This document shows, one piece after another, positions 1-9,940 of a DNA stretch of 64,000 nt. Position numbers and translations under genes: made by a program. Numbering within the stretch: position 1 is the first letter of the stretch; each line of letters begins with the position of its first letter. This DNA comes from Sphingomonadales bacterium (lineage in GTDB: Bacteria; Pseudomonadota; Alphaproteobacteria; Sphingomonadales; Sphingomonadaceae): NCBI GenBank assembly GCA_027486415.1, contig JAIXPC010000013.1:124001-188000 (forward strand), given 5' to 3'. The notes beneath the pieces are model-generated. The model had not been told where the DNA came from, made no database searches, and worked only from the letters and a program-made list of their open reading frames with translations.

Positions 1-3000
1 GGCAATGGCGGCGCAGTCTCCTTCGACATCTCGTCACGCGTCCGCACCCTCGGCAATGATGCGACGGCAATCCTGCTGCAATCTGTCGGCGGCGGCGGTG
101 GTGCCGGCGGTTTCAACGTGGCCGGCGCCATCGGCGGCGCGGGCACGGCGGCGGGTGCCGTGTCGGTCGGCTTTGGCGGTGATGGCGGTGTGGCCGGCAA
201 TGGCGGCGATGTCAGTGGCACCAGCCGCGCCATCCTCCAGACCTGGGGCGACCGGTCGCCAGCTGCGGTGGCGCAATCGATCGGCGGTGGCGGCGGCACC
301 GGCGGCTTCAACGTGGCGGGCGGCATTGCCGGCGCGGGCACGGGGGCCGGTGCCGTGTCGGTCGGCCTTGGCGGCGGCGGTGGCGCAGCCGGGGCGGGTG
401 GGGCGGTCAACGCGACATTTACAAGCATGGTCACCACGGCAGGAACGGCCGCCACGGCCGTGCTCGCACAGTCGGTCGGCGGCGGTGGCGGTGCCGGCGG
501 CTTCAGCGTGGCCGGCGGCATTGCCGGCGCGGGCACGGGGGCCGGTGCTGTCAGCGTGGCGCTTGGCGGCATCGGTGGCGGCGGCGGCGCGGGCGGTGCC
601 GTCACCCTCTCGCGCACCGGGTTCACCATGACCAGCGGCGCGGATTCGGCTGCCGTGGCGGCGCAGTCGATCGGCGGCGGCGGCGGATCGGGTGCCTTCG
701 CCGTGGCAGGAGGCATCAGCGGCGCCGGGACGGGTGCCGGCAGTGTTGGCGTGGGACTGGGCGGCAACGGCGGTATCGGCGGGGCAGGCAGCACTGTCGG
801 GCTGATCATCACGGGCGGGCCGGATTCGGCCACCATAACAACGGGCGAACGCAGCACCGCTGTCCTGGCCCAGTCGGTCGGCGGCGGCGGTGGCAGTGGC
901 GGCTTCAGCGTTGCCGGCAATATCAGCGGCGCCGGCACCGGCAGCGGCGGGGCCAGCGTCTCCCTGGGCGGCAATGGCGGCGCGGGCGGGATCGGCGGAA
1001 CCGTCACCGCCACTGTCACCAGCGAAATCGCCACGGTCGCAGCGGATTCCGGCGCGGTCGTCGCCCAGTCGCTTGGTGGCGGCGGCGGCGTTGGCGGCTT
1101 CAGCGTGGCCGGCAGCATCACCGGTGCAGGCACCGGATCGGCCGGCATCGGCATTGCACTCGGCGGCAGCGGCGCCAGCGGCGCGAACGGCGGCGCTGTC
1201 ACGCTCACCCTGACCGGCAATGCCCAAACCCAGGGATCCCGGTCAGGCGGTGTTCTGGCCCAGTCGCTGGGCGGCGGCGGCGGTGCCGGCGGCTTCAGCG
1301 TCGCCGGTGCGCTTGCCGGTGCCGGAACCGGGGCCGGAGCGCTGGGCGTCAGCCTTGGCGGCAGCGGCAGCGGCGGCGGCAATGGTGATGCCGTCATGCT
1401 CACCCGCACGGGCCGGACCGACACCTTCGGCGCCTACAGCGATGGCATTGTCGCGCAGTCGCTGGGCGGCGGTGGCGGCCTTGGCGCGTTTTCGATCGGT
1501 GCCGGGCTGGCTGGCGCCGGCAAGGGCGTCGTGGCCGGCGGCTTTGCCATGGGCGGCCGTGGCGGGGATGGCGGCACCGGCGGCGACAGCACGGCCACGG
1601 TCACCGGCATGGTCACCACCATTGGCGATGGCAGCCGCGCTGTGCTTGTCCAGTCTGCGGGCGGCGGCGGCGGTGTTGCCGGCTTTGCCGTGGCCGGCGG
1701 CATCGGCGGGGCCGGCAAGGGCGCGGGCGGGGCCGGCATCGCGCTGGGCGGCACCGGCGGGAAGGGCGGCGACAGCAATGCCGCCCGCCTGACGCTGACC
1801 GGCGATGTCGCGACCTCGGGCCAGCTGGCCGATGTCGTTACCGTCCAGTCCATTGCGGGCGGTGGTGGTGCCGGCGGCTTTGCGATCGGCGGCGGCATCG
1901 CCGGTGCCGGCGACGGTGCCGGATCCATTGGCGTGGGCGTCGGCGGGTTTGGCGGCGACGGCGGACGCGCAGGATTGGCAACGGCGACGGTAACGGGGCT
2001 GGTGAACAGCACCGGCGATCAGAGCCGCGGCCTCCTGGTCCAGTCCGTCGGCGGCGGCGGCGGCCGCGGCAGCTTTGCCGTCGGCGGCGCGATCAGCATC
2101 GGTGTCAGCGACGGGGCCGGCGGTGCCGCCGTTGGCGTCGGCGGCTTTGGCGGCAAGGGCGGCGCGGCCGGCGAGGCCCGGCTGGTGCGGCGGGGCAACA
2201 CCGCCACGGCCGGCGCGCTGGGGCAGGCCGTCACCGTCCAGTCGATCGGTGGCGGCGGTGGCAGCGGCGGCTTTGCAGTCGCCGGCGGCATCACTGTCAG
2301 CAAGGGCTCATCCGGCAACGCGGCGGTCGGCGTCGGCGGCTTTGGCAGTGCTGGCGGCAATGCCGGTGCATCCTTTCTCGATCTTGTGGGCGACGTGGCC
2401 TCCAGCGGCGATGGCAGCGGTGGGGTGCTGGTGCAGTCCATCGGTGGCGGCGGCGGGGCTGGCGGCTTTGCCGTCGGTGGCGGTGTCAACCTGTCGCTGC
2501 AGGGCGGCGGCGGCACGATCGGTTTTGGCCTCGGTGGCTTTGGCGGCAATGCGGGCAGCGGCGGCGACGTCGATGCGCGCGTGCTGGGCCGCGTCACCAC
2601 GCGTGAACGCGACAGCACGGCCATCATGGCGCAATCGCTGGGCGGTGGCGGCGGCAGCGGCCAGTTTGCCGTTGGCGGCGCCGTATCGGTTCTGCTGGGT
2701 GATCAGGGCGGCGGAGCGCTGGGCATCGGCATCGGCGGTTTTGGCGGCAGCGGCGGCGATGCCGGCAAGGTGATCCTGGTGGCCGATGGCGGGGCGGGGC
2801 CGGGCGGCCTGCTGGCAAGCACGCAGCAAATCGGTTCCGCGGGCGTCGTGGCCATGTCCATTGGCGGCGGCGGTGGCAGTGGCGGCATGGCCATCGGTGG
2901 CGGCATCACTGCCAGCCGGGGCAGCGCGGGGTCGATCGGCTTTGGCCTCGGCGGCTTTGGCGGCGGCGGTGGCCGGGGCGGCAGCGTGGATGCCACCGTC

Positions 3001-6000
3001 ATCGGCCGTGTCGAAGTCGGGACCCAGGCGCCCGGCGTGGCGGCGCTGTCGCTGGGCGGCGGTGGCGGCAGTGGCGGCCTTGCGGTTGCCGGCGGCGTGT
3101 CGCTGACCGACGATGGCAATGGGGCCGTGTCGGTTGGCATCGGCGGGTTCGGCCAGGGCGGCGGCGACGCCGATGCGGTTCGCCTGCAGCGTCGGGGCGA
3201 TACGTTCGGCACGTCCGGCGATCTTGTCATGGCCCAGTCCATCGGCGGCGGCGGCGGCAATGGCGGCCTGTCGGTCAGTGGCAGCCTGTCATTGGCAACG
3301 CAGGGCAATGCCGGCAGCGTCGCGCTTGGCCTTGGCGGCTTTGGCGGCAGAGGCGGTGATGCCGGCAACACCGAACTGGCGCTGGAAGGGCGGGCGCACA
3401 CCGTATTGGGCAGCGCCGTCATCGCCCAGTCGATCGGCGGCGGCGGCGGCGCGGGCGGCCTGAACGTGGCCGGCAGCATCGCCATCGTGACAAAGACGAG
3501 CGCGACGGCAGGTGCGGTGAGCATCGGTGTTGGCGGCTTTGGCGGGGCCGGCGGCAATGCCGGTGATGTCAGCCTGTCTGCTTTCGGCACCAACCTCGGC
3601 GCTGCGGCTGTCGATCTGGGCCCCGAACTGCGCCCCGATCCAGGCCTGATCGACTACGCGGCCCTTGGCATCGGCGCGGCCGGCGTGCTGGCGCAGTCCG
3701 TGGGCGGCGGGGGTGGCCAGGGCGGCCTGAATGTCGCTGGCGGCATCGCCACCGATACGGCCATCAGCATCGGCGTCGGCGGCTTTGGCCAGGGCGGCGG
3801 GCGCGCTGGCCGGGTCACGGCGGTCGCCACCGGCAGCATCGTCGCCAGCGGGCCCAACGCCGCAGGCATGGTGGCACAGTCCATCGGCGGCGGCGGCGGC
3901 AACGGCGGCGTGAATGTCGCCGGCAGCGTGACGTTCGACAAGAACAGCGCCCTGCCGGCACTGGCTGTCGGCGTCGGCGGTTTTGGCGGCGCCGGCAACG
4001 CCGCCGATCAGGTGACGGCACGGCAGACCGGGGCCATCCGCGTCTGGAACGGAATTGGCGGGGCCGTGGGCATCGTAGCCCAGTCGATCGGCGGCGGCGG
4101 CGGGCGCGGCACGGTCAATGTCGCAGGGGCGGGCAGCGGTTCCGATCAGCTGACGGGTGGTGCCTACACGTTCGGCGTTGGCGGCTTCGGCGGGGCCGGG
4201 GCCGATGGCGGCGATGTCTCGCTCACCAGCAGCGGAACGCTGTGGGTGACGGCCCTGGGCGACAACCCGACACCGTCCATCACCCCCACGACCAGCGATC
4301 AGCTGCTGGCAGCGGTGACGAAGCTTTTGCCTGCCATCGATTATGATCCGCCGGCGCCAACCACCAATGCGGCAGCCGGCATCCTGGCCCAGTCCCTGGG
4401 TGGCGGGGGCGGCTATGGCGGGTTCAGCGGCAATCTGACCCTGGCGCCCAGAGGCTCGCTGGTGCAGCTCGGCGTTGGCGGCAGCGGCGGCGCGGGCGGC
4501 GATGGCGGTGACGTGCGGGTGACAAGGCTGGCCGCCGGACCCCTCGGCGACCGCCCGGATGTCCGGGTGGATGGCGACAACGCGGTCGGCATTGTCGCCC
4601 AGTCGATTGGCGGCGGCGGCGGTTTTGGCGGCGCAGCGCTGGGGATCGGCATGGCCGCCTGGAAATCGGGTGGGGGCGCCAAGAATTATGCCGTCAATGT
4701 CGCGGTCGGCGGCAGCGGCGGCGCCGCCGGCAACAGTGGCAATGTCCGCCTTGAACAGGCCGGTTTCCTTCAGACCAGCGGCAACAACGGCACCGCACTG
4801 ATGGCGCAGGCGATCGGCGGCGGTGGCGGCAATGCCAACAATGCCATTGCCCTCGTTCTTGCCAAGGACGCCAGTTTCGCGGCCGACCTCGGCGTTGGCG
4901 GCGGCACCGGCGATGGCGGCACCGGCGGCGATGTCGTCGTCAGGCAGGATGGACGGCTGGTGACGCGTGGCACCGATGCCATGGGCATCCTGGCGCAATC
5001 GATCGGCGGCGGCGGCGGCAACACCGCGCTCACCATCGCCACCACGGTGGCGGCGAGGCACAAGGTCAGTGTCGGCGTCGGCCGCCTTGGCGGCGATGGC
5101 GGCCGCGCCGGGTCCGTCGACGTGCTGGCGCAAGGTGCCATCGCCACGACAGGCCTTGGCAGCACCGCGATCATGGCGCAATCGATCGGCGGCGGCGGCG
5201 GGAAAAGCTCGGCAGTCAATGTCGGCGGTTCGTTCACGCTCGGTGGCGACGGTGGCAGCAGCGAAACCAGCAACTCTGTCGGGGTTTCGATCGGCCTTAA
5301 CGGCGGTACCGGCGCAACCAGCGGCGAAGTCGCCATCAACAATCGCGCCCTCATCACCACGGCCGGGGCCGAAGCGCGCGGCATCCTGGCCCAGTCGATC
5401 GGCGGCGGCGGTGGCGGCGGCGGCCTCGCCATGTCGCTGGCGCTGTTCGATACCAATCAGGCGGGAATTGCCTTGGGCGGCGCTGGCGGCGTCGGTGGTA
5501 CCGGTGCTGCCGTCCGCGTTCTGAACAGCGGCACCATCACAACCCAGCTGTCCAGGGCCGATGGCATCCTGGCGCAATCGGTGGGCGGCGGCGGCGGCAT
5601 CGGCGGCATGGCCCTCGCCCTTGGCCTGCAGGCTGCCGCCACATCGGGCAATTCGCGCCAGACAACCATCAACGGTTTCATCGGCGGCGATGGCGGCCGC
5701 GGCAACGACGCCGGCCTGGTGGCCGTCAACAACCAGGGCGGCATCGCGACCCTGGGCGACGAAGCCTTTGGCGTGCGCGGCGAAAGCATTGGCGGCGGCG
5801 GTGGCGACGCCGGTGCCGCCATCAACCTGCGCGGCCAGGCAGGACGCAGCAGCACGGCCATCGACATCAACGTGGGCGGCACCGCCACCGAAGGCGGCCG
5901 CGGCAACCGGGTCGCTCTGGTCAACAGCGGCACCGTCACCACGGGCGGGAAGGCCGCCGCCGCCATCGTCGCCACCAGCATCGGCGGCGGGGGCGGCAAT

Positions 6001-9000
6001 GCCGGCATTGTCCTTGATCTTGCCCTCGGCGTCACGCCAGGCGAAAGCAACGGGAAGCAGTTCAAGCTGAATGTCGGCGGCACCGGCGGCAACGGGGGAA
6101 CCGGCGGCGACGTCGACGTGACCAACAGCAGCACGGGCCGTGTCGAGACGGCGGGCGAAGAGGCGCATGGCATTCTGGCCCAGTCGATCGGTGGTGGCGG
6201 CGGGCGCGGCTCGTCGGTGATCTCGATCAGCGCGGCACTGGCGGGCGGCAGCGAAAGCGGCGGCAACCGGGCCTTCTCGCTCGCCATCGGCGGCCGGGGC
6301 GGCGCGGGCAATGATGCCGGCACTGTCGCTGTCAGCAACGCCGGGGTGATCGACACGACCGGCGCGCGCGCCCATGGCATCCTTGCCCAGTCGATCGGTG
6401 GCGGCGGCGGCAACGGCGGCATGGCGGGGGTCGTGGCGGTGGCCGCTTCGACGAACCAGCAATCGATCGGAATCGCCATTGGTGGCACTGGCGGCAATGC
6501 CGGCAACGGCGGCGATGTCATTGTCGACAACACCGGCGATATCATCACGCGCGGTGAAGGGGCGGACGGCATCCGCGCCGTGTCGATCGGCGGCGGCGGC
6601 GGCAACGCCAATTACGGCCTCAGCCTTGGCAGCGATTTCGGTTCGCTGGCTGGCAACGCCATCAACGGGCTGATCGGTGCCCTCGGCGGCGGCAGGGGCG
6701 GACAGGCCGGGATCGTGACGGTCACCAACAGCGGCAATATCACCGCCATGGGTCGCAACAGCCAGACCATCAACGCGCAGATGATCAACGGCGGCGGCGG
6801 AACGCTGGTGTTCGATTATGACGGCATTGCCGCCCTGCCCGGAACGCCGGCATCCAACATGTTCTTCCAGATCGGCAGCAAGGATACCGATGGCAACGCG
6901 GCCACGGCTCCGGTTCGCATCGGCACCATCGGGCGGCAGGTCGTGCTGGGTGACGGCAGCGCCGGATCGGCGGCCCAGTCCGTCGGCGGCGGTGGCGGCG
7001 CGGTCTTCATGAATTTCCGTTTCCGGCCGACCGCCACGACACCCGTGGCAAGTGATGCGTTGCGCTCCATGGCGCTGGTGTCGCAGACGATCGATCAGAC
7101 CGTCGGGCTGCGGCTCGGCGCCAACGGCGGCAGCGACAATGGCGGTGCCGCCGTCGATCTGACCCAGGCCGGTCAGCTGGCGGCAACCGGCACGGCCTCC
7201 ATTGCGCAGATCGTCCAGTCGATCGGCGGCGGCGGCGGCCGGTCTGCCGTGCTGCTGGACATGACAGCAGGGGCTGCACCGCGCGGGGTGGAACTGGCAC
7301 TGGGCGGCGTCGGCGTCGGCGCGTCCGCGGCCGGCAATGTCACCGTGTCCCAGACCGGACGTGTCATCGCCGATGGCACGGCAACGCCCGGCATCCTCCT
7401 GCAGTCCATCGGCGGCGGCGGCGGTGCGGTCGTCGCGGCGGCCACGCCGGGCGGGCCGTCCGGCCCGGTCGCGGCGGTGACGCTGGGCGGCGACGGCGGT
7501 TCCGGCGGGAATGACGGCGGCAGCATCAGCGCCCGCTATGCCGGCGGGATCCTCACCGCCGGCGCCCGCAGCCCCGCCCTTGTTGCGCAGTCCATCGGCG
7601 CCGGCGGCGGAGAGGTGCGGCTGGCCGGCATGGCTGCCGGCGCGGTGACCCTGGGCGGCACGGGCGGTGCGACTGGCAACGGCGGCACCGTGCAGATCGT
7701 CAACGATGGCACCATCGAAACGGCCGGCGACGGTTCGCACGCCGTGCTGCTGCAATCGATCGGCGGCGGCGGCGGCGCCGTGTTTGCAGCCACGCCAGCG
7801 ACCCCGACCCTCAGCGCCGGCGGATCGGGTGACGGCGGCGCCATCACCTTCCGCCAGATGGGTGACATACTGGTGCGGGGCGATGGCGGCTTCGGCCTCG
7901 CCGCGCAATCGCTGGGCGGCGGCGGCGGCTGGGTTGACGGCGGCTTTGCCGGCACTGCCGGCGGCACCGGCCGCGGCGGCGCGATCTCGCTGTCCGTCGC
8001 GGGCAGCATCGATGCCACCGGCACCGACAGCACGGCCGTCCTTGCCCAAAGCCTGGGCCGCACCGGCAACGGTGCGATCCAGCTCACCCTTGATGGCGAG
8101 GTGCGCGGCGGCAGTGGTGCGGGGGCCGGCATCCGCCTCGACGGCGGCACCGGCAACGCGCTGACCATCAACGCGGCGCTGTCGTCGGTGTCCCGGCTGG
8201 CGCTGGTGGGCACTGGCGGCAGCGGGCGCGTGGTCAACAACGGCCTGCTGGTCGGCAATGTCGCGCTGGCCGGCGGCGGTTACACGCTCACCAACGCGGC
8301 CGGCGCCACCTTCATCGCGGGCGAATCGATCGTGCTTCGCAGCGCCGCCGCGTCACCGGCCACATTCCGCAACGATGGCGTGCTGCTGATGGGGCTTTCG
8401 GCCGGTGCGTTGCCGGTCGACCTTGCTGCCGGTCAGGCCTTTGCCAACGAGGACGCAGCGGCACCGGCGCGGACGAACCTGCTGTCGGGTGCGCGGGTCA
8501 TCACCCGGACGACGCTGGCCGGCGATTTCGTCCAGTCGTCCACCGGCCGGATGGTGGCCGACATCGCCTATGGCCCTCATGCATCTGACCAGATCCGGGT
8601 TGAGGGCAACGCCACCGGTGCCGGCAGCGTGGACGTGACCCTGACGTGGCTGGAAAACGCCCGGCCGGTGGCGCTGGTGGCCACCACCGGCGGCAGCGGC
8701 ACCGTCGCCGGCATGACCGCCACCAACACGCTGGCGATGACCTATTCCATCACCGGCACGGCGCAGGGCCTGATGCTGGGCTTCACGCCCCGGTTTGACC
8801 AGCCCTACCTGTCGGCCAACGAACAGGCGATCGGACGGCACATGAACGCGGCGCTGCTGGCCGGGGATTCGGCGGGCATCGGCCGGCTGATGGCGTGGCT
8901 GGGCAATCACCGGGCCGGCATGGAAACGCAGTTCGCCGGCACCATGCGGCAGCTTTCGCCCGAAGCCTATCTGGTGCCCCTGAAACTGCAGCAGCGGGCA

Positions 9001-9903
9001 GCAGACCAGTTCCGCCGGCAGCTGACCAGCCGCATCGCCATGGATGTGGACACACCCGCCGGCTGGGCGAGCCTTGAACATGACAGTTTCGGCCAATACA
9101 GCCGGCCCGACCAGTTCGCGGCCAATGCCGACAGCTTCATGGTCTCCGGTGGCGGTGCGGTCCAACTTGGCGACACCGTGCAGGCCAGTGCCGGCATGGG
9201 GTACCGCCGGATCAGCCGGCTGGTGGTGACCGAAGGGCCGTCCATCGACGGCAATGGCGATGCCATGCACCTGGGCGCTGCACTGTCGTGGCAGCCAGGT
9301 GGCCAGCCAGAGCGGGGATTGCGGATCGGCATGGCGGCCACCGCAGGCTGGCAATGGCTGCGGGCCCGGCGGACAACCAGCATCTTCACGCCGACCACGG
9401 TTCACGTGGAACCGCAGGCGCGGCATTGGCAGGTTTCGGCGTCCGCCAGCTATCTGTGGCGCCATCAGCGCGGCTATCTGCTGCCGTCGATCGACGTGGC
9501 CGGCACGGCGCTGACGCAAGAGCGCTTTGCCGATGCGGGCCTTGCCGGCATCGGCATGCAGGCTGACCGCCGCACCCAGTGGCTGTGGACGCTCAATCCG
9601 CAGCTCGCCGCCGGTGTCACGATTGCGCGCGGCGACAGCCTGCGTGTCGAATTGCAGCTGCGCGGTGGCGGGATGTTCGATCTGCAGCGCGCGATTGCCA
9701 TGCCGTTCCGCCTGATTGGCGCCGGGCCATCGGCCGATCCGGCCCTGCTGCAACTGGGCCTGAACCGCCAGGCGCTCGTGGTGGGCGGCGATCTTGTCTT
9801 CAACTGGCGCGATCGCGTGCTGGTGTCAGGCCAGATCACGTCCCTCCAGGGCAACCGCGACGGCACTGTTGGCGGCGGCGTGAAGATGCTGGTCAGGTTC
9901 TGA
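1..9903 (+). CDS. Giant glycine-rich autotransporter, 5' end outside the window
   Basis: This is the C-terminal 3300 or so residues of a type V secreted (autotransporter) protein. The reading frame is open from base 1, so the true start and signal peptide lie upstream. The passenger, to about base 8400, is made of some 41 modules of about 60-70 residues, each centred on a QS(I/L/V)GGGGG core and usually followed by a GVGGFGG-type turn and a short beta-strand segment. From about base 8820 the sequence changes to a linker helix and then, from about 9050, an outer-membrane beta-barrel of roughly 280 residues. The barrel has alternating amphipathic strands and ends in Phe, as outer-membrane barrel proteins do. 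The passenger should be displayed on or released from the cell surface, and a role in adhesion or aggregation is inferred only. The convergent metal-efflux operon starts 37 bases after the stop. Confidence 0.9.
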   Translation, partial: GNGGAVSFDISSRVRTLGNDATAILLQSVGGGGGAGGFNVAGAIGGAGTAAGAVSVGFGGDGGVAGNGGDVSGTSRAILQTWGDRSPAAVAQSIGGGGGTGGFNVAGGIAGAGTGAGAVSVGLGGGGGAAGAGGAVNATFTSMVTTAGTAATAVLAQSVGGGGGAGGFSVAGGIAGAGTGAGAVSVALGGIGGGGGAGGAVTLSRTGFTMTSGADSAAVAAQSIGGGGGSGAFAVAGGISGAGTGAGSVGVGLGGNGGIGGAGSTVGLIITGGPDSATITTGERSTAVLAQSVGGGGGSGGFSVAGNISGAGTGSGGASVSLGGNGGAGGIGGTVTATVTSEIATVAADSGAVVAQSLGGGGGVGGFSVAGSITGAGTGSAGIGIALGGSGASGANGGAVTLTLTGNAQTQGSRSGGVLAQSLGGGGGAGGFSVAGALAGAGTGAGALGVSLGGSGSGGGNGDAVMLTRTGRTDTFGAYSDGIVAQSLGGGGGLGAFSIGAGLAGAGKGVVAGGFAMGGRGGDGGTGGDSTATVTGMVTTIGDGSRAVLVQSAGGGGGVAGFAVAGGIGGAGKGAGGAGIALGGTGGKGGDSNAARLTLTGDVATSGQLADVVTVQSIAGGGGAGGFAIGGGIAGAGDGAGSIGVGVGGFGGDGGRAGLATATVTGLVNSTGDQSRGLLVQSVGGGGGRGSFAVGGAISIGVSDGAGGAAVGVGGFGGKGGAAGEARLVRRGNTATAGALGQAVTVQSIGGGGGSGGFAVAGGITVSKGSSGNAAVGVGGFGSAGGNAGASFLDLVGDVASSGDGSGGVLVQSIGGGGGAGGFAVGGGVNLSLQGGGGTIGFGLGGFGGNAGSGGDVDARVLGRVTTRERDSTAIMAQSLGGGGGSGQFAVGGAVSVLLGDQGGGALGIGIGGFGGSGGDAGKVILVADGGAGPGGLLASTQQIGSAGVVAMSIGGGGGSGGMAIGGGITASRGSAGSIGFGLGGFGGGGGRGGSVDATVIGRVEVGTQAPGVAALSLGGGGGSGGLAVAGGVSLTDDGNGAVSVGIGGFGQGGGDADAVRLQRRGDTFGTSGDLVMAQSIGGGGGNGGLSVSGSLSLATQGNAGSVALGLGGFGGRGGDAGNTELALEGRAHTVLGSAVIAQSIGGGGGAGGLNVAGSIAIVTKTSATAGAVSIGVGGFGGAGGNAGDVSLSAFGTNLGAAAVDLGPELRPDPGLIDYAALGIGAAGVLAQSVGGGGGQGGLNVAGGIATDTAISIGVGGFGQGGGRAGRVTAVATGSIVASGPNAAGMVAQSIGGGGGNGGVNVAGSVTFDKNSALPALAVGVGGFGGAGNAADQVTARQTGAIRVWNGIGGAVGIVAQSIGGGGGRGTVNVAGAGSGSDQLTGGAYTFGVGGFGGAGADGGDVSLTSSGTLWVTALGDNPTPSITPTTSDQLLAAVTKLLPAIDYDPPAPTTNAAAGILAQSLGGGGGYGGFSGNLTLAPRGSLVQLGVGGSGGAGGDGGDVRVTRLAAGPLGDRPDVRVDGDNAVGIVAQSIGGGGGFGGAALGIGMAAWKSGGGAKNYAVNVAVGGSGGAAGNSGNVRLEQAGFLQTSGNNGTALMAQAIGGGGGNANNAIALVLAKDASFAADLGVGGGTGDGGTGGDVVVRQDGRLVTRGTDAMGILAQSIGGGGGNTALTIATTVAARHKVSVGVGRLGGDGGRAGSVDVLAQGAIATTGLGSTAIMAQSIGGGGGKSSAVNVGGSFTLGGDGGSSETSNSVGVSIGLNGGTGATSGEVAINNRALITTAGAEARGILAQSIGGGGGGGGLAMSLALFDTNQAGIALGGAGGVGGTGAAVRVLNSGTITTQLSRADGILAQSVGGGGGIGGMALALGLQAAATSGNSRQTTINGFIGGDGGRGNDAGLVAVNNQGGIATLGDEAFGVRGESIGGGGGDAGAAINLRGQAGRSSTAIDINVGGTATEGGRGNRVALVNSGTVTTGGKAAAAIVATSIGGGGGNAGIVLDLALGVTPGESNGKQFKLNVGGTGGNGGTGGDVDVTNSSTGRVETAGEEAHGILAQSIGGGGGRGSSVISISAALAGGSESGGNRAFSLAIGGRGGAGNDAGTVAVSNAGVIDTTGARAHGILAQSIGGGGGNGGMAGVVAVAASTNQQSIGIAIGGTGGNAGNGGDVIVDNTGDIITRGEGADGIRAVSIGGGGGNANYGLSLGSDFGSLAGNAINGLIGALGGGRGGQAGIVTVTNSGNITAMGRNSQTINAQMINGGGGTLVFDYDGIAALPGTPASNMFFQIGSKDTDGNAATAPVRIGTIGRQVVLGDGSAGSAAQSVGGGGGAVFMNFRFRPTATTPVASDALRSMALVSQTIDQTVGLRLGANGGSDNGGAAVDLTQAGQLAATGTASIAQIVQSIGGGGGRSAVLLDMTAGAAPRGVELALGGVGVGASAAGNVTVSQTGRVIADGTATPGILLQSIGGGGGAVVAAATPGGPSGPVAAVTLGGDGGSGGNDGGSISARYAGGILTAGARSPALVAQSIGAGGGEVRLAGMAAGAVTLGGTGGATGNGGTVQIVNDGTIETAGDGSHAVLLQSIGGGGGAVFAATPATPTLSAGGSGDGGAITFRQMGDILVRGDGGFGLAAQSLGGGGGWVDGGFAGTAGGTGRGGAISLSVAGSIDATGTDSTAVLAQSLGRTGNGAIQLTLDGEVRGGSGAGAGIRLDGGTGNALTINAALSSVSRLALVGTGGSGRVVNNGLLVGNVALAGGGYTLTNAAGATFIAGESIVLRSAAASPATFRNDGVLLMGLSAGALPVDLAAGQAFANEDAAAPARTNLLSGARVITRTTLAGDFVQSSTGRMVADIAYGPHASDQIRVEGNATGAGSVDVTLTWLENARPVALVATTGGSGTVAGMTATNTLAMTYSITGTAQGLMLGFTPRFDQPYLSANEQAIGRHMNAALLAGDSAGIGRLMAWLGNHRAGMETQFAGTMRQLSPEAYLVPLKLQQRAADQFRRQLTSRIAMDVDTPAGWASLEHDSFGQYSRPDQFAANADSFMVSGGGAVQLGDTVQASAGMGYRRISRLVVTEGPSIDGNGDAMHLGAALSWQPGGQPERGLRIGMAATAGWQWLRARRTTSIFTPTTVHVEPQARHWQVSASASYLWRHQRGYLLPSIDVAGTALTQERFADAGLAGIGMQADRRTQWLWTLNPQLAAGVTIARGDSLRVELQLRGGGMFDLQRAIAMPFRLIGAGPSADPALLQLGLNRQALVVGGDLVFNWRDRVLVSGQITSLQGNRDGTVGGGVKMLVRF
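79..8067 (+). repeat. About 41 tandem QSxGGGGG-centred coding modules
   Basis: Inside the autotransporter passenger the motif QS(I/L/V)GGGGG recurs roughly every 190-240 bases, from the first copy at base 79 to a decayed last copy near 8041-8067 (QSLGRTGNG). Modules in the first half share a second block reading roughly GGFxVAGxI and a third reading GVGGFGGxGG. The later modules lose the second block and become more divergent, for example near 6775 (AQMINGGGG). The copies are diverged at the DNA level, so this is an old protein repeat rather than fresh slippage. The count was made by eye and may be off by one or two. Confidence 0.85.
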
Positions 9904-9940
9904 CGGCGCGGCGGCATCGCCGTTAAGGGAAGAGGCTGCC

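Noticed and set aside
3289-8049. A minus-strand open frame of over 1500 codons inside the autotransporter gene.
   Set aside because: High GC content leaves few stops on the opposite strand. The frame is made of low-complexity Ala/Asp/Gly/Arg runs with no domain, and the plus-strand product is clear.
1-9903. The repeat array looked at first like a CRISPR or satellite DNA.
   Set aside because: The units are diverged, in frame and 190-240 bases long, with no constant spacer pattern, so it is a protein repeat.
9904-9940. A short ACGGCG/CGCCGT stem between the autotransporter and the efflux operon as a terminator.
   Set aside because: Only 6 bp, with no T-run on either side.
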